Source: a virus. Taken from it: DNA of 25,703 nt. Below the pieces are notes generated by a model. It saw only the letters and a program-made list of their open reading frames with translations. It searched no databases and was not told where the DNA came from. Where the stretch lies: positions 1 through 25,703 of IMG/VR virus record IMGVR_UViG_3300044712_002122; one strand, written 5' to 3'. A program made the position numbers and the translations under genes. Shown piece by piece: positions 5,197 through 12,082 of this stretch (within the stretch, counting starts at the first letter, position 1; every line of letters starts with the position of its first letter).

Positions 5197-5379
5197 ATGA
5201 CCACAGAAAAGCTGACGCAGGAGCTGCCCCGCGTGCGGGTCAGCGAGCAGATGGAACTCGATCTCATGCGCGCGGCGGCCCATCAGGACCGCTCGGTCTC
5301 CGACCTGGTGCGCGTGATTCTGGGCGAGTGGCTGTATGGCCATGCCCGCAAGCTACCCGACGACTCCGAAAGATCGTAG
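5197..5379 (+). CDS. Ribbon-helix-helix-like DNA-binding protein, 60 aa
   Basis: The ATG at 5197 follows GGGGGAGA, a good ribosome site; an in-frame ATG at 5128 has none and adds a low-complexity leader. The short beta stretch 'LPRVRVSEQM' is followed by two helices ('ELDLMRAAAHQDRSVSDLVR', 'VILGEWLYGHARK'). This is the length and pattern of Arc/MetJ-type ribbon-helix-helix proteins, which dimerise and bind DNA with the strand residues Arg-Val-Arg. It stands second in the rightward early operon. A role as an auxiliary early regulator fits, but the DNA target is unknown. Confidence 0.65.
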   Translation: MTTEKLTQELPRVRVSEQMELDLMRAAAHQDRSVSDLVRVILGEWLYGHARKLPDDSERS

Positions 5380-5462
5380 GGCGCAATGGGGCGCATTGGG
5401 GTGCACGATCGTAACCGCCGACGGCGCAACGGCTTTCCGCGTCCCCAGCCCTAGGCCCGCGC

Positions 5463-5777
5463 ATGCATCCGGATCGCTACGCCGGCTTGCCGGCAGACCT
5501 CGCGCCCCCTGCGAAAACCGCTGCGGCCATCGCCGCGCGGAATGAGGCGGGCGAGCGCGAGGTCCTCCTCGCGCGCGTGCCGCCGCAGTGGCGCGACTGG
5601 ATCGCCAAGCTGGCGGTGGTGGCCATCGCGGCGCGCATCGTGGACACACCCGGCATCGAGAACCGCCGCCGGATGGTGGCCGAGGTGCCGGAGCCGTGGC
5701 GTGCGGACGTGACCGCGCACGTGCGCCGGCTGTGGGTGGTGGCGCAACTGCGCGCGGCCGAGGCCGAGGCGGCCTGA
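5463..5777 (+). CDS. Conserved hypothetical protein upstream of primase, 104 aa
   Basis: The stop codon TGA at 5775-5777 overlaps the primase ATG by one base (TGATG), so the two genes are translationally coupled. The protein is Ala/Arg-rich and helical: 'ERVxxP-WRDWIAKLAVVAIA' type segments, then 'TPGIENRRRMVAEVPEPWRA' and 'VTAHVRRLWVVAQLRAAEAE'. I recall similar small proteins directly in front of phage primase-helicase genes, but no function. Possible roles are loading or pairing with the primase. The start at 5463 lacks a strong ribosome site, so it could be off by some codons. Confidence 0.65.
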   Translation: MHPDRYAGLPADLAPPAKTAAAIAARNEAGEREVLLARVPPQWRDWIAKLAVVAIAARIVDTPGIENRRRMVAEVPEPWRADVTAHVRRLWVVAQLRAAEAEAA

Positions 5778-8506
5778 TGGCCACACTGGACGACGTCCGC
5801 TTGCAGATGATCGCCGCGGGGATCGACCCGCCGGCGGAGATGCACGCCGACGGCGTGATGCGCCGCTTCGGCCGCGGCAAGCATTCGTGGTACCGGCTGC
5901 ACGAGTTCCTCTCGCGCGAGGGCACGCGCGTGGTGGTGGGGAGCTTCGGCAACTTCATCGGCGCGGACAAGTTCGTCTACAAGGTCCAGGTCGACTGGAA
6001 ACAGATCTCGGTCGATGAGCGCGAGCGCATGCAGCGGGCGTCGGCTGAGGCGGAGGCGCGGCGGGTCGCAAACGACCGGAGTCGCGCCCGCTTTGCCGCC
6101 AACCGCGCGCGCCAGCAGTGGAACTCAGGCCGCGCGGTGCTGCGCGAGGGCGAGCGCTGTCCCTACCTCGATCGGAAGGGCGTGGAGCCCGACAAGGGGC
6201 TGCGCTTCCTGCCAGACGGCACGCTGCTCGTGCCGATGGTGCGTTACGACGTCACCGAGGACCAGGCCGCGGACCCGGCGTACACGGGCCCCATGCCGCT
6301 CGTGGGCCTGCAGAAGATCTCGCCCGATGGTGAGAAGCGCTTCAACAAGGGCATGGCGAAGGAGGGCGCGGCCTGCCGCATCGGCTCCAAGCCGCGTAAC
6401 GGCGATCTCCTGATCATCGCGGAGGGCGCGGCCACGGCGCTGTCGATCCGCATGGCGCTGGATCGCGAGCACCCGGTGTTCGTGGCGTTCGACGCCGGCA
6501 ACCTCGCGCCCGTGGCGCGGATCCTGCGCGCGCTGTATCCGCGCTCGCCGATGCTCTTCGCGGCCGACGATGACGCGTACCTCGAGGCCCAGCTCAACAA
6601 GCGCCTTCGCGACGACTACGGGGTGCAGGCCACTTACCGCGTAGCGATGGGCGAGACGCAGCTCCTCGGCCGCGGCGAGAAGCTCATCGGCATCAGGGCC
6701 GAGGCGCAGCGCGATCCGGCGGGCGTGGAGGGCATCACCGCGGCCATCACGGTGGACGAGGTCACGCGGCCGCTGTCGTTTGTGAACACAGGGCGCTTGA
6801 AGGCGCGCGCAGCGGCCGATGAGGTCGGCAATGCTCGCGTGTGGCGGCCGGTGTTCGAGCGCCGCGAGCTGCACGCGGACCCCGACGGGCCCAAGCTCAC
6901 CGATTACAACGATCTGCACGCGAGTGAAGGCCTCGGGCGCGTACGCGACCAGCTGCTCGCGGCGATCTCCGCCATCCTGGGCGAGCGCGCGGAGCACCGC
7001 GAAGCGCCACAGGGCGAGAATGCCGCGCCGGCTGCGCCTGCGGCTGCGGAGAACGCGCGCGAGGCGGGCGCTGGCGGCTCTGGCGGCTCGCGTGGCGGGG
7101 GCGGCAGGGGTGGCGGCGCGGACAGCGATCCGCCCGACTGGAGCCTTTACCGCACGCTGCTTGATCGCTTCGTGCTCGTGTACCCCAGCGGCGAGGCCTA
7201 TGACCGGCTGCTCGGGCGGCTGGTGAAGATCGAGCACATGCGCAACCTCTTCGGCAAGCGCTACGTCGGCATGTGGATCAACTCCGACGCAAAGCGCGTG
7301 GTGCTCGACGAGAACGTGGTCTTCGATCCGACCGGCGCGGCCGATCCTGAGAAGACGGTGAACCTCTTTCACGGCCTGCCGCTGAAGCCTGACGCCGGCA
7401 AGAGCTGCGCGCGCGTGCTGGAGCTGCTGCAGTACCTCTGCGGCGAGGAGGGGCGCGATATCTCCCCGGTCACCGATTGGGTGCTGCGGTGGCTCGCGTA
7501 TCCGCTGCAGCACGTCGGTGCCAAGATGCGCACGGCCGTGGTGATGTACGGCGACGAAGGCACGGGCAAGAACATGCTCGGCGCCGTGATGCAGGAGATC
7601 TATGGCGACCACGGCTCGGTGATCACGCAGCAGCAGTTGAACAGCCAGTTCAACGGCTGGCTCTCGGCGAAGCTGTTCATCGCGGCCAACGAGGTGGTCA
7701 CGCGCCAGGAGATGACGCACCACGTCGGCCTGCTCAAGCACCTGGTCACCGAGCCCGACATCTTCATCGAGCGCAAGGGCGTGGACGCGCGGCGCGAGAA
7801 CAACCACGCCAACCTGATGTTCTTCAGCAACGAGCTCCAGCCGCTGAAGATCAGCCCGGGCGATCGGCGTTACATGGTGATCCGCACGCCCAGGCCCAAG
7901 CCCGACGAGTTCTACGCAAAGGTGGGCGAGGAGATCCGCGCGGGCGCCGCCGAGGGTTTCTTCGCGCACCTGATGGGCCTGGATCTGGGTGACTTCAACC
8001 CGTTCACCAAGCCGCTCATCACCGAAGCGAAGCGCGACCTCATCGAGATCGGCATGAGCGCGGCGGAGCTCTTCTGGCACGACCTGCACGACGGCACCAT
8101 CGGGCTGCCGTACTGCCCGGCGCAATCGGACCACGTGTATCGCGCGTACCTGCGCTGGTGCTTCCTGAACGGCGAGCGCATGCCGGCGCGGATCAACCGG
8201 TTCATTCCCGACTTCATGAAGCTGAACGGCGTGTCGCGCCGCTCGGTGGATATCCCGCCGCCGGAGCGGCCCGCGGAGGTGAACCTCTTCCTCGCCGGCC
8301 AGGACGCGGTGCTCAAGCAGCGGCGCGTGCTGGTGATGGGCGACGCGGTCGCCGATAGCGACCTCGAGCGACAGCGCATCGCCAAGGGTTGCGCGGACTT
8401 CTACGAAAAGCTGCGCGAGTACACGCGTGGCGAGCAGCAGGGCTCACCCGATGGCGCGCCAGCGCCATCCGACAAGGCCAAACCCGAACCGGAGGCGCCG
8501 CTATGA
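5777..8506 (+). CDS. Phage primase-helicase (Toprim plus SF3/DUF5906-like ATPase), 909 aa
   Basis: This protein likely unwinds the phage origin and primes replication. Residues 1-~110 form an N-terminal module with 'KHSWYRLHEF', and no CHC2/CHCC zinc finger is visible. A Toprim fold follows: the Glu motif 'IAEGAATALS' (Glu216), then 'FAADDDAYLE' with Asp264 and Asp266. A Gly/Ser-rich linker lies at ~431-451. The helicase half has Walker A 'YGDEGTGKN' (Lys598), Walker B-like 'KLFIAANEV' (Glu639), then 'NHANLMFFSNEL' and 'PGDRRYMVIRTP' with a sensor/arginine-finger look. This matches virus-type SF3/DUF5906 helicases as in P4-alpha-like and NrS-1-like primase-polymerases. The ATG overlaps the preceding stop; its own stop overlaps the next ATG, and the repeat array at 8547 begins 41 bases downstream. 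Confidence 0.92.
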   Translation: MATLDDVRLQMIAAGIDPPAEMHADGVMRRFGRGKHSWYRLHEFLSREGTRVVVGSFGNFIGADKFVYKVQVDWKQISVDERERMQRASAEAEARRVANDRSRARFAANRARQQWNSGRAVLREGERCPYLDRKGVEPDKGLRFLPDGTLLVPMVRYDVTEDQAADPAYTGPMPLVGLQKISPDGEKRFNKGMAKEGAACRIGSKPRNGDLLIIAEGAATALSIRMALDREHPVFVAFDAGNLAPVARILRALYPRSPMLFAADDDAYLEAQLNKRLRDDYGVQATYRVAMGETQLLGRGEKLIGIRAEAQRDPAGVEGITAAITVDEVTRPLSFVNTGRLKARAAADEVGNARVWRPVFERRELHADPDGPKLTDYNDLHASEGLGRVRDQLLAAISAILGERAEHREAPQGENAAPAAPAAAENAREAGAGGSGGSRGGGGRGGGADSDPPDWSLYRTLLDRFVLVYPSGEAYDRLLGRLVKIEHMRNLFGKRYVGMWINSDAKRVVLDENVVFDPTGAADPEKTVNLFHGLPLKPDAGKSCARVLELLQYLCGEEGRDISPVTDWVLRWLAYPLQHVGAKMRTAVVMYGDEGTGKNMLGAVMQEIYGDHGSVITQQQLNSQFNGWLSAKLFIAANEVVTRQEMTHHVGLLKHLVTEPDIFIERKGVDARRENNHANLMFFSNELQPLKISPGDRRYMVIRTPRPKPDEFYAKVGEEIRAGAAEGFFAHLMGLDLGDFNPFTKPLITEAKRDLIEIGMSAAELFWHDLHDGTIGLPYCPAQSDHVYRAYLRWCFLNGERMPARINRFIPDFMKLNGVSRRSVDIPPPERPAEVNLFLAGQDAVLKQRRVLVMGDAVADSDLERQRIAKGCADFYEKLREYTRGEQQGSPDGAPAPSDKAKPEPEAPL

Positions 8507-8778
8507 GCGGCAGGGGCTTCATCCCGGTTCGCAAGGGTCTTCTCGCCTGGACGGTCTGGACGGTGTCTGGACGGTGCTTGAGGGTGTGGATAACTCGGAA
8601 ATCTCGTTTCCGATCAACGTCGGCTGGACGGTCTGGACGGTCCGGCCTCGTGCGCGTGCGCGGCCGCGCGTGCGCGCATGCGTGGGGCGCGCGCGTGCGG
8701 GCGCGGGCACGCACGCGCGCGGCCGCGCGTACGCGCGCACGACTGTCCATACCCTCCAGACCAGAGACAAGGAAATGA
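8503..8778 (+). CDS. Doubtful small ORF lying inside the repeat array, 91 aa
   Basis: The ATG overlaps the primase stop as ATGA, like real coupled genes here. However, the product is dominated by the DNA repeats: 'GLLAWTVWTVSGRC', then long Arg/Ala runs coded by the alternating GC tract. Two other frames are also open across the stretch (8427-8783 is one). The parsimonious reading is that the DNA serves as a non-coding origin or control element and that any peptide is incidental. I include it because the coupling signal is present. Confidence 0.28.
   Translation: MSGRGFIPVRKGLLAWTVWTVSGRCLRVWITRKSRFRSTSAGRSGRSGLVRVRGRACAHAWGARVRARARTRAAARTRARLSIPSRPETRK
8585..8593 (-). other. Perfect DnaA box (TTATCCACA on the minus strand)
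   Basis: The plus strand reads TGTGGATAA, the exact complement of the consensus DnaA box TTATCCACA. It lies between two clusters of the CTGGACGGT repeat, followed by a locally AT-richer stretch (about 8590-8618). The match is exact; its use as a host-initiator site is inference from position. A single 9-mer can occur by chance, but it is unlikely exactly inside an iteron array in DNA this GC-rich. Confidence 0.5.
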
Positions 8779-8779
8779 A

Positions 8780-8808
8780 TTGACAGAGGAATCTCGCCTG
8801 GACGGTAG
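8780..8808 (+). promoter_or_regulatory. Candidate promoter for the HTH gene at 8854
   Basis: A consensus -35 box TTGACA lies at 8780-8785. At a 17-base spacing the -10 position (8803-8808, CGGTAG) is poor. A CTGGACGGT copy (8798-8806) overlaps the -10 position, and three inverted copies (8816-8844) follow before the start codon at 8854. If this promoter is active, a protein bound to the repeats would control it. The -35 is convincing; the promoter as a whole is not proven. Confidence 0.35.
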
Positions 8809-8853
8809 CGCGTTGACCGTCCAGCCACCGTCCAGACCGTCCAGGAGACAAGC

Positions 8854-9165
8854 ATGAAGCTGCGCGAACGGTTCCGCATCGATTGGCCCGTGGTGCTGGG
8901 AACGCTGCAGAAGCGGGGTCTGTCGCAGCGACAGATCGCCGATCGCATCGGGTGCAGTCAGGCGCTGCTCTCGCAGCTTGCATCGGGCGAGCGACGCATG
9001 GCTGGGTACGACATCGGCGCGGCCGCGCTGCAGCTGCTCGCCATCACCACGGCCGGCACCGAGCGCATGGACTCGCACGGCGAGGCCTCGAAAGAAATCT
9101 GCACCCAGACAGCAAGTGATTGCCATAGCAATCACGAAAGCTCGGAGACTCACTCACGCGACTAA
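8854..9165 (+). CDS. HTH (XRE-type) DNA-binding protein, 103 aa
   Basis: The ATG at 8854 follows AGGAG within the last inverted repeat copy. Residues ~10-60 form a helix-turn-helix domain: 'VVLGTLQKRGLSQRQIADRI', 'GCSQALLSQLASGERRM', then 'GYDIGAAALQLL'. The rest is a short Ser/His-rich tail. Proteins of this type at the end of a phage early operon often act as late-gene or copy control regulators. Its leader carries the CTGGACGGT repeats, so they are natural candidates for its binding site. A separate palindrome (9116-9135) sits within its own 3' end. The gene ends 34 bases before a strong terminator. Confidence 0.78.
   Translation: MKLRERFRIDWPVVLGTLQKRGLSQRQIADRIGCSQALLSQLASGERRMAGYDIGAAALQLLAITTAGTERMDSHGEASKEICTQTASDCHSNHESSETHSRD
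9116..9135. promoter_or_regulatory. Perfect palindrome GTGATTGC-cata-GCAATCAC
   Basis: Eight-base perfect arms separated by four bases, unusually AT-rich for this genome, inside the last codons of the HTH gene. It has no T-run after it, so it is not a terminator by itself. It looks like a dimer-binding operator and could be the site for the HTH protein or an antitermination/late-control factor. Confidence 0.35.
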
Positions 9166-9199
9166 GGTCGCGCCTCCTTTGGTGATGACGATGCGCCTC

Positions 9200-9234
9200 A
9201 AAGGCCCGCGCGATTCGTGCGGGCCTTTTTCTTT
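9200..9234 (+). terminator. Rho-independent terminator after the early/replication operon
   Basis: A perfect ten-base stem AAAGGCCCGC (9200-9209) pairs with GCGGGCCTTT (9219-9228), with a nine-base loop, followed by a T-rich run (9226-9234). It separates the rightward early operon (Cro-like to HTH gene) from the HNH and late genes. Late transcription therefore either starts after it or needs antitermination. Confidence 0.85.
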
Positions 9235-9285
9235 CGAGGGCAACCAGGTGCAGATGCAAGCGAACAAGATCGGAGCGTTGACCAC

Positions 9286-9654
9286 GTGCCTCGCCGTGCT
9301 CCTTCTCCTTGCAGCGCTGGCTGTGGCCGCCTGGTTGCCGAAGGTGGTCGATGTTCCACGTGTAACGCAAGTGCCCGGCGGCAGCACGATGCTCGGCGAG
9401 GCAAGACTGCAGAGCGTGGGTACGGTGGACGATGGCAGCGAGAGCGAGTCGATTACCTTCGACGGAATCCGCTGTGTGTGGACTGTCGAGGCCGAGGACT
9501 ACTCGTCGCAGCCACGGACGTTGACCACGTTATCCCGCATCGTGGTGACGAGCGACTCATGTGGGACCAGTCCAACTGGCAGTCCCTCTGCGGCTTCTGT
9601 CACAAGTCCAAGACCGCACGCGAAGACCGGCTCCACCCACCCGGGGGGGCATGA
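9286..9654 (+). CDS. HNH endonuclease (packaging-associated), 122 aa
   Basis: The catalytic core is clear: zinc pairs Cys64-x2-Cys67 and Cys102-x2-Cys105, 'DVDHVIPHRGD' with Asp80-His81 and His85, then 'DQSNWQSLCGFCHKSK' with Asn97 and His106. A second Cys cluster lies at the N-terminus (Cys9, Cys13, Cys23, Cys26). The start is uncertain: GTG at 9286 follows GGAG at suitable distance, while GTG at 9217 would lie inside the terminator. In HK97-like phages an HNH protein next to the terminase genes is needed for DNA cutting at cos during packaging; this position matches. Codons here use more A/T third bases than the genes around it. A hydrophobic alternative frame across the same DNA is rejected. 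Confidence 0.87.
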   Translation: MPRRAPSPCSAGCGRLVAEGGRCSTCNASARRQHDARRGKTAERGYGGRWQRERVDYLRRNPLCVDCRGRGLLVAATDVDHVIPHRGDERLMWDQSNWQSLCGFCHKSKTAREDRLHPPGGA

Positions 9655-9752
9655 AATCTCTACCTCGATTCACGCCCTGACCGATTCCCCAACCGCACGC
9701 GTGGCGTCGGGAAATTACGGGGCGGGGGGGTATGCCGCCGGGGAGGGTGTCG

Positions 9753-10292
9753 ATGCCCGCGGGTAGGCCGCCGCTGCCGGCGAACGTTCACGCGCTCAAC
9801 GGCAATCCGTCGAAGAAGCCCGAGGACCAGCTCAAGCCTGGTGCCGAGCCGACGGTCGAGCTGCCGCCGCCGCCCGACGTGCTCAACGAGCAGGCGTGCA
9901 AGGTCTGGTACGAGCTCGGCGAGGACCTGCGCACGCTCGGCCTGATCTCGAAGGTGTACTCGCCGGTGTTCGCGCTGCTGTGCGCGGCGAAGGCCGACTG
10001 GATGCGGCTGCGCGCCGCGCTCGAGAAGGCGTACGCCGCCGGCGCGGAGGACGAGCTCCGCGGCTACGTGGCGAAGTATGAGTCGGGCGCCACGCAGATC
10101 ACCGGCCTGCACGTCGCGCTCAACAAGGCCGAGGAGAAGCTGCTGCGCTACGCGCAAGAGTTCGGCCTCACGCCGGCGAGCCGCACCAAGGTGACGATGG
10201 GCGGCAGCGCGCAGATGGCGCTCTTCCCGACCGAGACCGATCCGATGGCGGCCTTCACGCGCGCGGCCGCCAACGCGACGGGGCGCACGTGA
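9753..10292 (+). CDS. Terminase small subunit, P27 family, 179 aa
   Basis: This subunit recognises phage DNA and hands it to the large subunit. The ATG at 9753 is preceded by GGGGAGG; the in-frame ATG at 9732 overlaps that ribosome site. The N-terminus 'AGRPPLPANVHALNGNPSKK' has the Gly-Arg-Pro...Leu-Asn-Gly-Asn-Pro pattern of P27-type subunits. It is followed by an acidic/Pro linker 'EPTVELPPPPDVLNEQACKV', the helical 'VWYELGEDLRTLGLISKVYS', and the typical end 'EFGLTPASRTKV'. The stop overlaps the large-subunit ATG by one base, so the two are coupled. Confidence 0.9.
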   Translation: MPAGRPPLPANVHALNGNPSKKPEDQLKPGAEPTVELPPPPDVLNEQACKVWYELGEDLRTLGLISKVYSPVFALLCAAKADWMRLRAALEKAYAAGAEDELRGYVAKYESGATQITGLHVALNKAEEKLLRYAQEFGLTPASRTKVTMGGSAQMALFPTETDPMAAFTRAAANATGRT

Positions 10293-12082
10293 TGGAAGCG
10301 GGATTCGTGGCGACGACGGGCCGGAAGCCTCGGCCGACGCAGGGGGCGGGGGCGCGTGCCTCCGCCCCCGCTGTTCGTAAGCGCGTCGTGTACCCGAAGG
10401 ATCCCGCCACCACGTACGCGCGCCAGGTGGTGAAGGGCAAGATCGTCGCCGGCCCGTGGGTGCGCCTCGCGTGCGAGCGGCACCTGCGCGATCTCGTCGA
10501 GGGCCCGAAGCGCGGCCTGCAGTGGAAGCCCGAACTCGCCGAGCGCGTGTTCGCGTTCTTCCGCGCGCTGCGCCTGGCTGACGGGGAGCACGCCGGCCAG
10601 CCGTTCGAGCTGGGTGCGTGGCAGAAGTTCGTCGTCGGGAACCTCTTCGGCTGGCTCGGTGCGGACGGTACGCGGCGCTTCCGCACCGCGTACACCGAGA
10701 TCGGCAAGGGCAACGGCAAGACGCCGCTCGCCGCAGGCCTCGGCCTCTACATGGCGCTCGGTGAGTGCCGCCAGGGCGCGGAGTGCTACTCCGCCGCGGT
10801 GGGCCGCGACCAGGCCGGGATCATGTTCCGCGACGCCTCGCGCTTCCGCAACGCGTCGCCGGCGATGATGAACGCGAGCGTGGAGCACGCCGCGAACATC
10901 AGCTTCCCGGCGCTGAACAGCTTCTTCCGGCCGATCTCCTCCGAGGGCCGCGGCCTGGACGGCAAGCGGGTGTTCTTCGCCGGCGTCGACGAGCTGCACG
11001 AGCACCCGTCGTCCGTCGTGCTCGACAAGATGCGCGCCGGCACCAAGGGCTGGGCCGACGCGCTGATCTTCATGATTACCAACAGCGGGTACGACCGGCA
11101 CTCGGTCTGCTACCAACAGCACGAGTACTCGCTCAAGGTGCTCGAGGAGGTCATCGAGAACGACGCGCACTTCGCGTACGTGTGCGCGCTCGATGAGGAG
11201 GACCGTCGCGTGGACAAGCGCACGAACCTCGAGCGCTGGATGCACGACGAGAAGTGCTGGTTGAAGGTGAACCCGAACCTCGGCGTCTCGATCCAGCCGC
11301 GGTACCTCCGCGAGCTGGTGGCCGAGGCGCGCGAGATGCCCTCGAAGTGGAACATCGTCGCGCGCCTGAACTTCTGCATCTGGACCGAGCAGGCCACGCG
11401 CTGGCTGCCGATGGAGAAGTGGACGGCGTGCGCTCTGCCGGTGGACGCGGAGGCCCTGCGCGGCCGCGAGTGCTTCGGCGGCCTGGACCTCGCGAGCACC
11501 GAGGACATCGCCGCGCTGGTGTGGCTCTTCCCGCCGGTGGCCGAGGGCGAGCGCTGGCAGGTGCTGCCGCGGTTCTGGATCCCGGGCGATCGCATCGCCG
11601 AGCGGGTGAAGCGCGCGCGCGTGCCGTACGACCAGTGGGTGAAGACGGGGCTGATCCAGGCCACCGACGGCAACATCACCGACTACGCGTACATCCGCGA
11701 GCAGATCCTGCAGGACTGCGAGCGCTTCCGTGTACGCGAGATCGCGGTGGACCGCTGGAACGCCACGCAGCTCGTGACGCAGCTGCAGGAGGAGGGGCTC
11801 AACGTGAGCCTCTTCGGTCAGGGCTTCGCGAGCATGAGCGCGCCGGCCAAGGAACTGGAGCGCCTGGTTGCCGGCGAGCTGCTCGCGCACGGCGGGAACC
11901 CGGTGCTGCGCTGGATGGCGGGCAACTGCGCGGTCTCGCAGGACCCGGCGGGCAACATCAAGCCGGATCGAAGCAAGGCGACCGAGAAGATCGACGGGAT
12001 CGTGGCGCTGATCATGGCGCTGGGGCGCGCGGTCGCACTGCATGAGCCCGAGGGGCAGTCCTTCTGGGATGTGCCGGCGTGA
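10292..12082 (+). CDS. Terminase large subunit (HK97-type), 596 aa
   Basis: This is the packaging motor ATPase with a nuclease that cuts concatemers. The N-terminal domain has 'QPFELGAWQKFVVGNLFGW' before Walker A 'IGKGNGKT' (Lys143). Walker B is 'RVFFAGVDELHE' (Asp233-Glu234). The RNase H-like nuclease domain begins near 'CFGGLDLAST' (Asp399), with further acidic positions 'EIAVDRWNA' (Asp487) and 'EKIDGIVALIMALGRA' (Asp568), the usual three-metal-site pattern. Length fits the family (about 550-600). A GTG three bases earlier (10289) is an alternative start. The end overlaps the portal GTG by four bases. Confidence 0.95.
   Translation: MEAGFVATTGRKPRPTQGAGARASAPAVRKRVVYPKDPATTYARQVVKGKIVAGPWVRLACERHLRDLVEGPKRGLQWKPELAERVFAFFRALRLADGEHAGQPFELGAWQKFVVGNLFGWLGADGTRRFRTAYTEIGKGNGKTPLAAGLGLYMALGECRQGAECYSAAVGRDQAGIMFRDASRFRNASPAMMNASVEHAANISFPALNSFFRPISSEGRGLDGKRVFFAGVDELHEHPSSVVLDKMRAGTKGWADALIFMITNSGYDRHSVCYQQHEYSLKVLEEVIENDAHFAYVCALDEEDRRVDKRTNLERWMHDEKCWLKVNPNLGVSIQPRYLRELVAEAREMPSKWNIVARLNFCIWTEQATRWLPMEKWTACALPVDAEALRGRECFGGLDLASTEDIAALVWLFPPVAEGERWQVLPRFWIPGDRIAERVKRARVPYDQWVKTGLIQATDGNITDYAYIREQILQDCERFRVREIAVDRWNATQLVTQLQEEGLNVSLFGQGFASMSAPAKELERLVAGELLAHGGNPVLRWMAGNCAVSQDPAGNIKPDRSKATEKIDGIVALIMALGRAVALHEPEGQSFWDVPA

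Larger units (their letters stand above)
8547..8844. repeat. CTGGACGGT iteron array with internal DnaA box: candidate replication origin
   Basis: The 9-mer CTGGACGGT occurs exactly at 8547-8555, 8556-8564, 8567-8575, 8624-8632, 8633-8641 and 8798-8806. Its exact reverse complement occurs at 8816-8824, 8827-8835 and 8836-8844. The 18-base double unit at 8547-8564 and 8624-8641 is a perfect inverted match to 8827-8844. Between the first two clusters lie a DnaA box (8585-8593) and a small hairpin CGGAAA-tctcg-TTTCCG (8596-8612). Between the outer clusters, ~8649-8742 is a run of alternating G/C steps with two copies of GCGCGGCCGCGCGT (8658, 8717). Placement directly after the primase-helicase fits a phage origin with iterons; a role in regulating the next gene is also possible. 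Confidence 0.6.

Noticed and set aside
6125-8134. 669-residue minus-strand open frame opposite the primase-helicase
   Set aside because: It is Arg/His/Leu/Val-rich with no motif, directly opposite a gene with intact Toprim and Walker motifs. Long antisense frames are expected at this GC content.
8547-8844. CRISPR array
   Set aside because: The repeats are only 9 bases, spacing is irregular, and both orientations occur. There are no spacers of constant size and no cas genes.
8614-9153. Minus-strand open frames across the repeat array
   Set aside because: Products are dominated by the repeated 9-mer and Arg/Ala runs, and all frames are open there because of base composition.
9200-9234. tRNA or small structured RNA
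   Set aside because: The stem-loop followed by T-run is a plain intrinsic terminator, and no cloverleaf could be drawn in the flanks.
9254-9766. Plus-strand frame starting at ATG 9254 with a hydrophobic N-terminal helix ('LTTCLAVLLLLAALAVAAWL')
   Set aside because: It looks like a signal-anchored protein, but it overlaps the HNH gene, whose catalytic and zinc residues span the same DNA in another frame. The later part is Ser/Thr/Pro-rich without structure. It also runs into the small terminase start.
10148-12043. 631-residue minus-strand open frame opposite the large terminase
   Set aside because: Same reason: antisense shadow of a strongly conserved gene.
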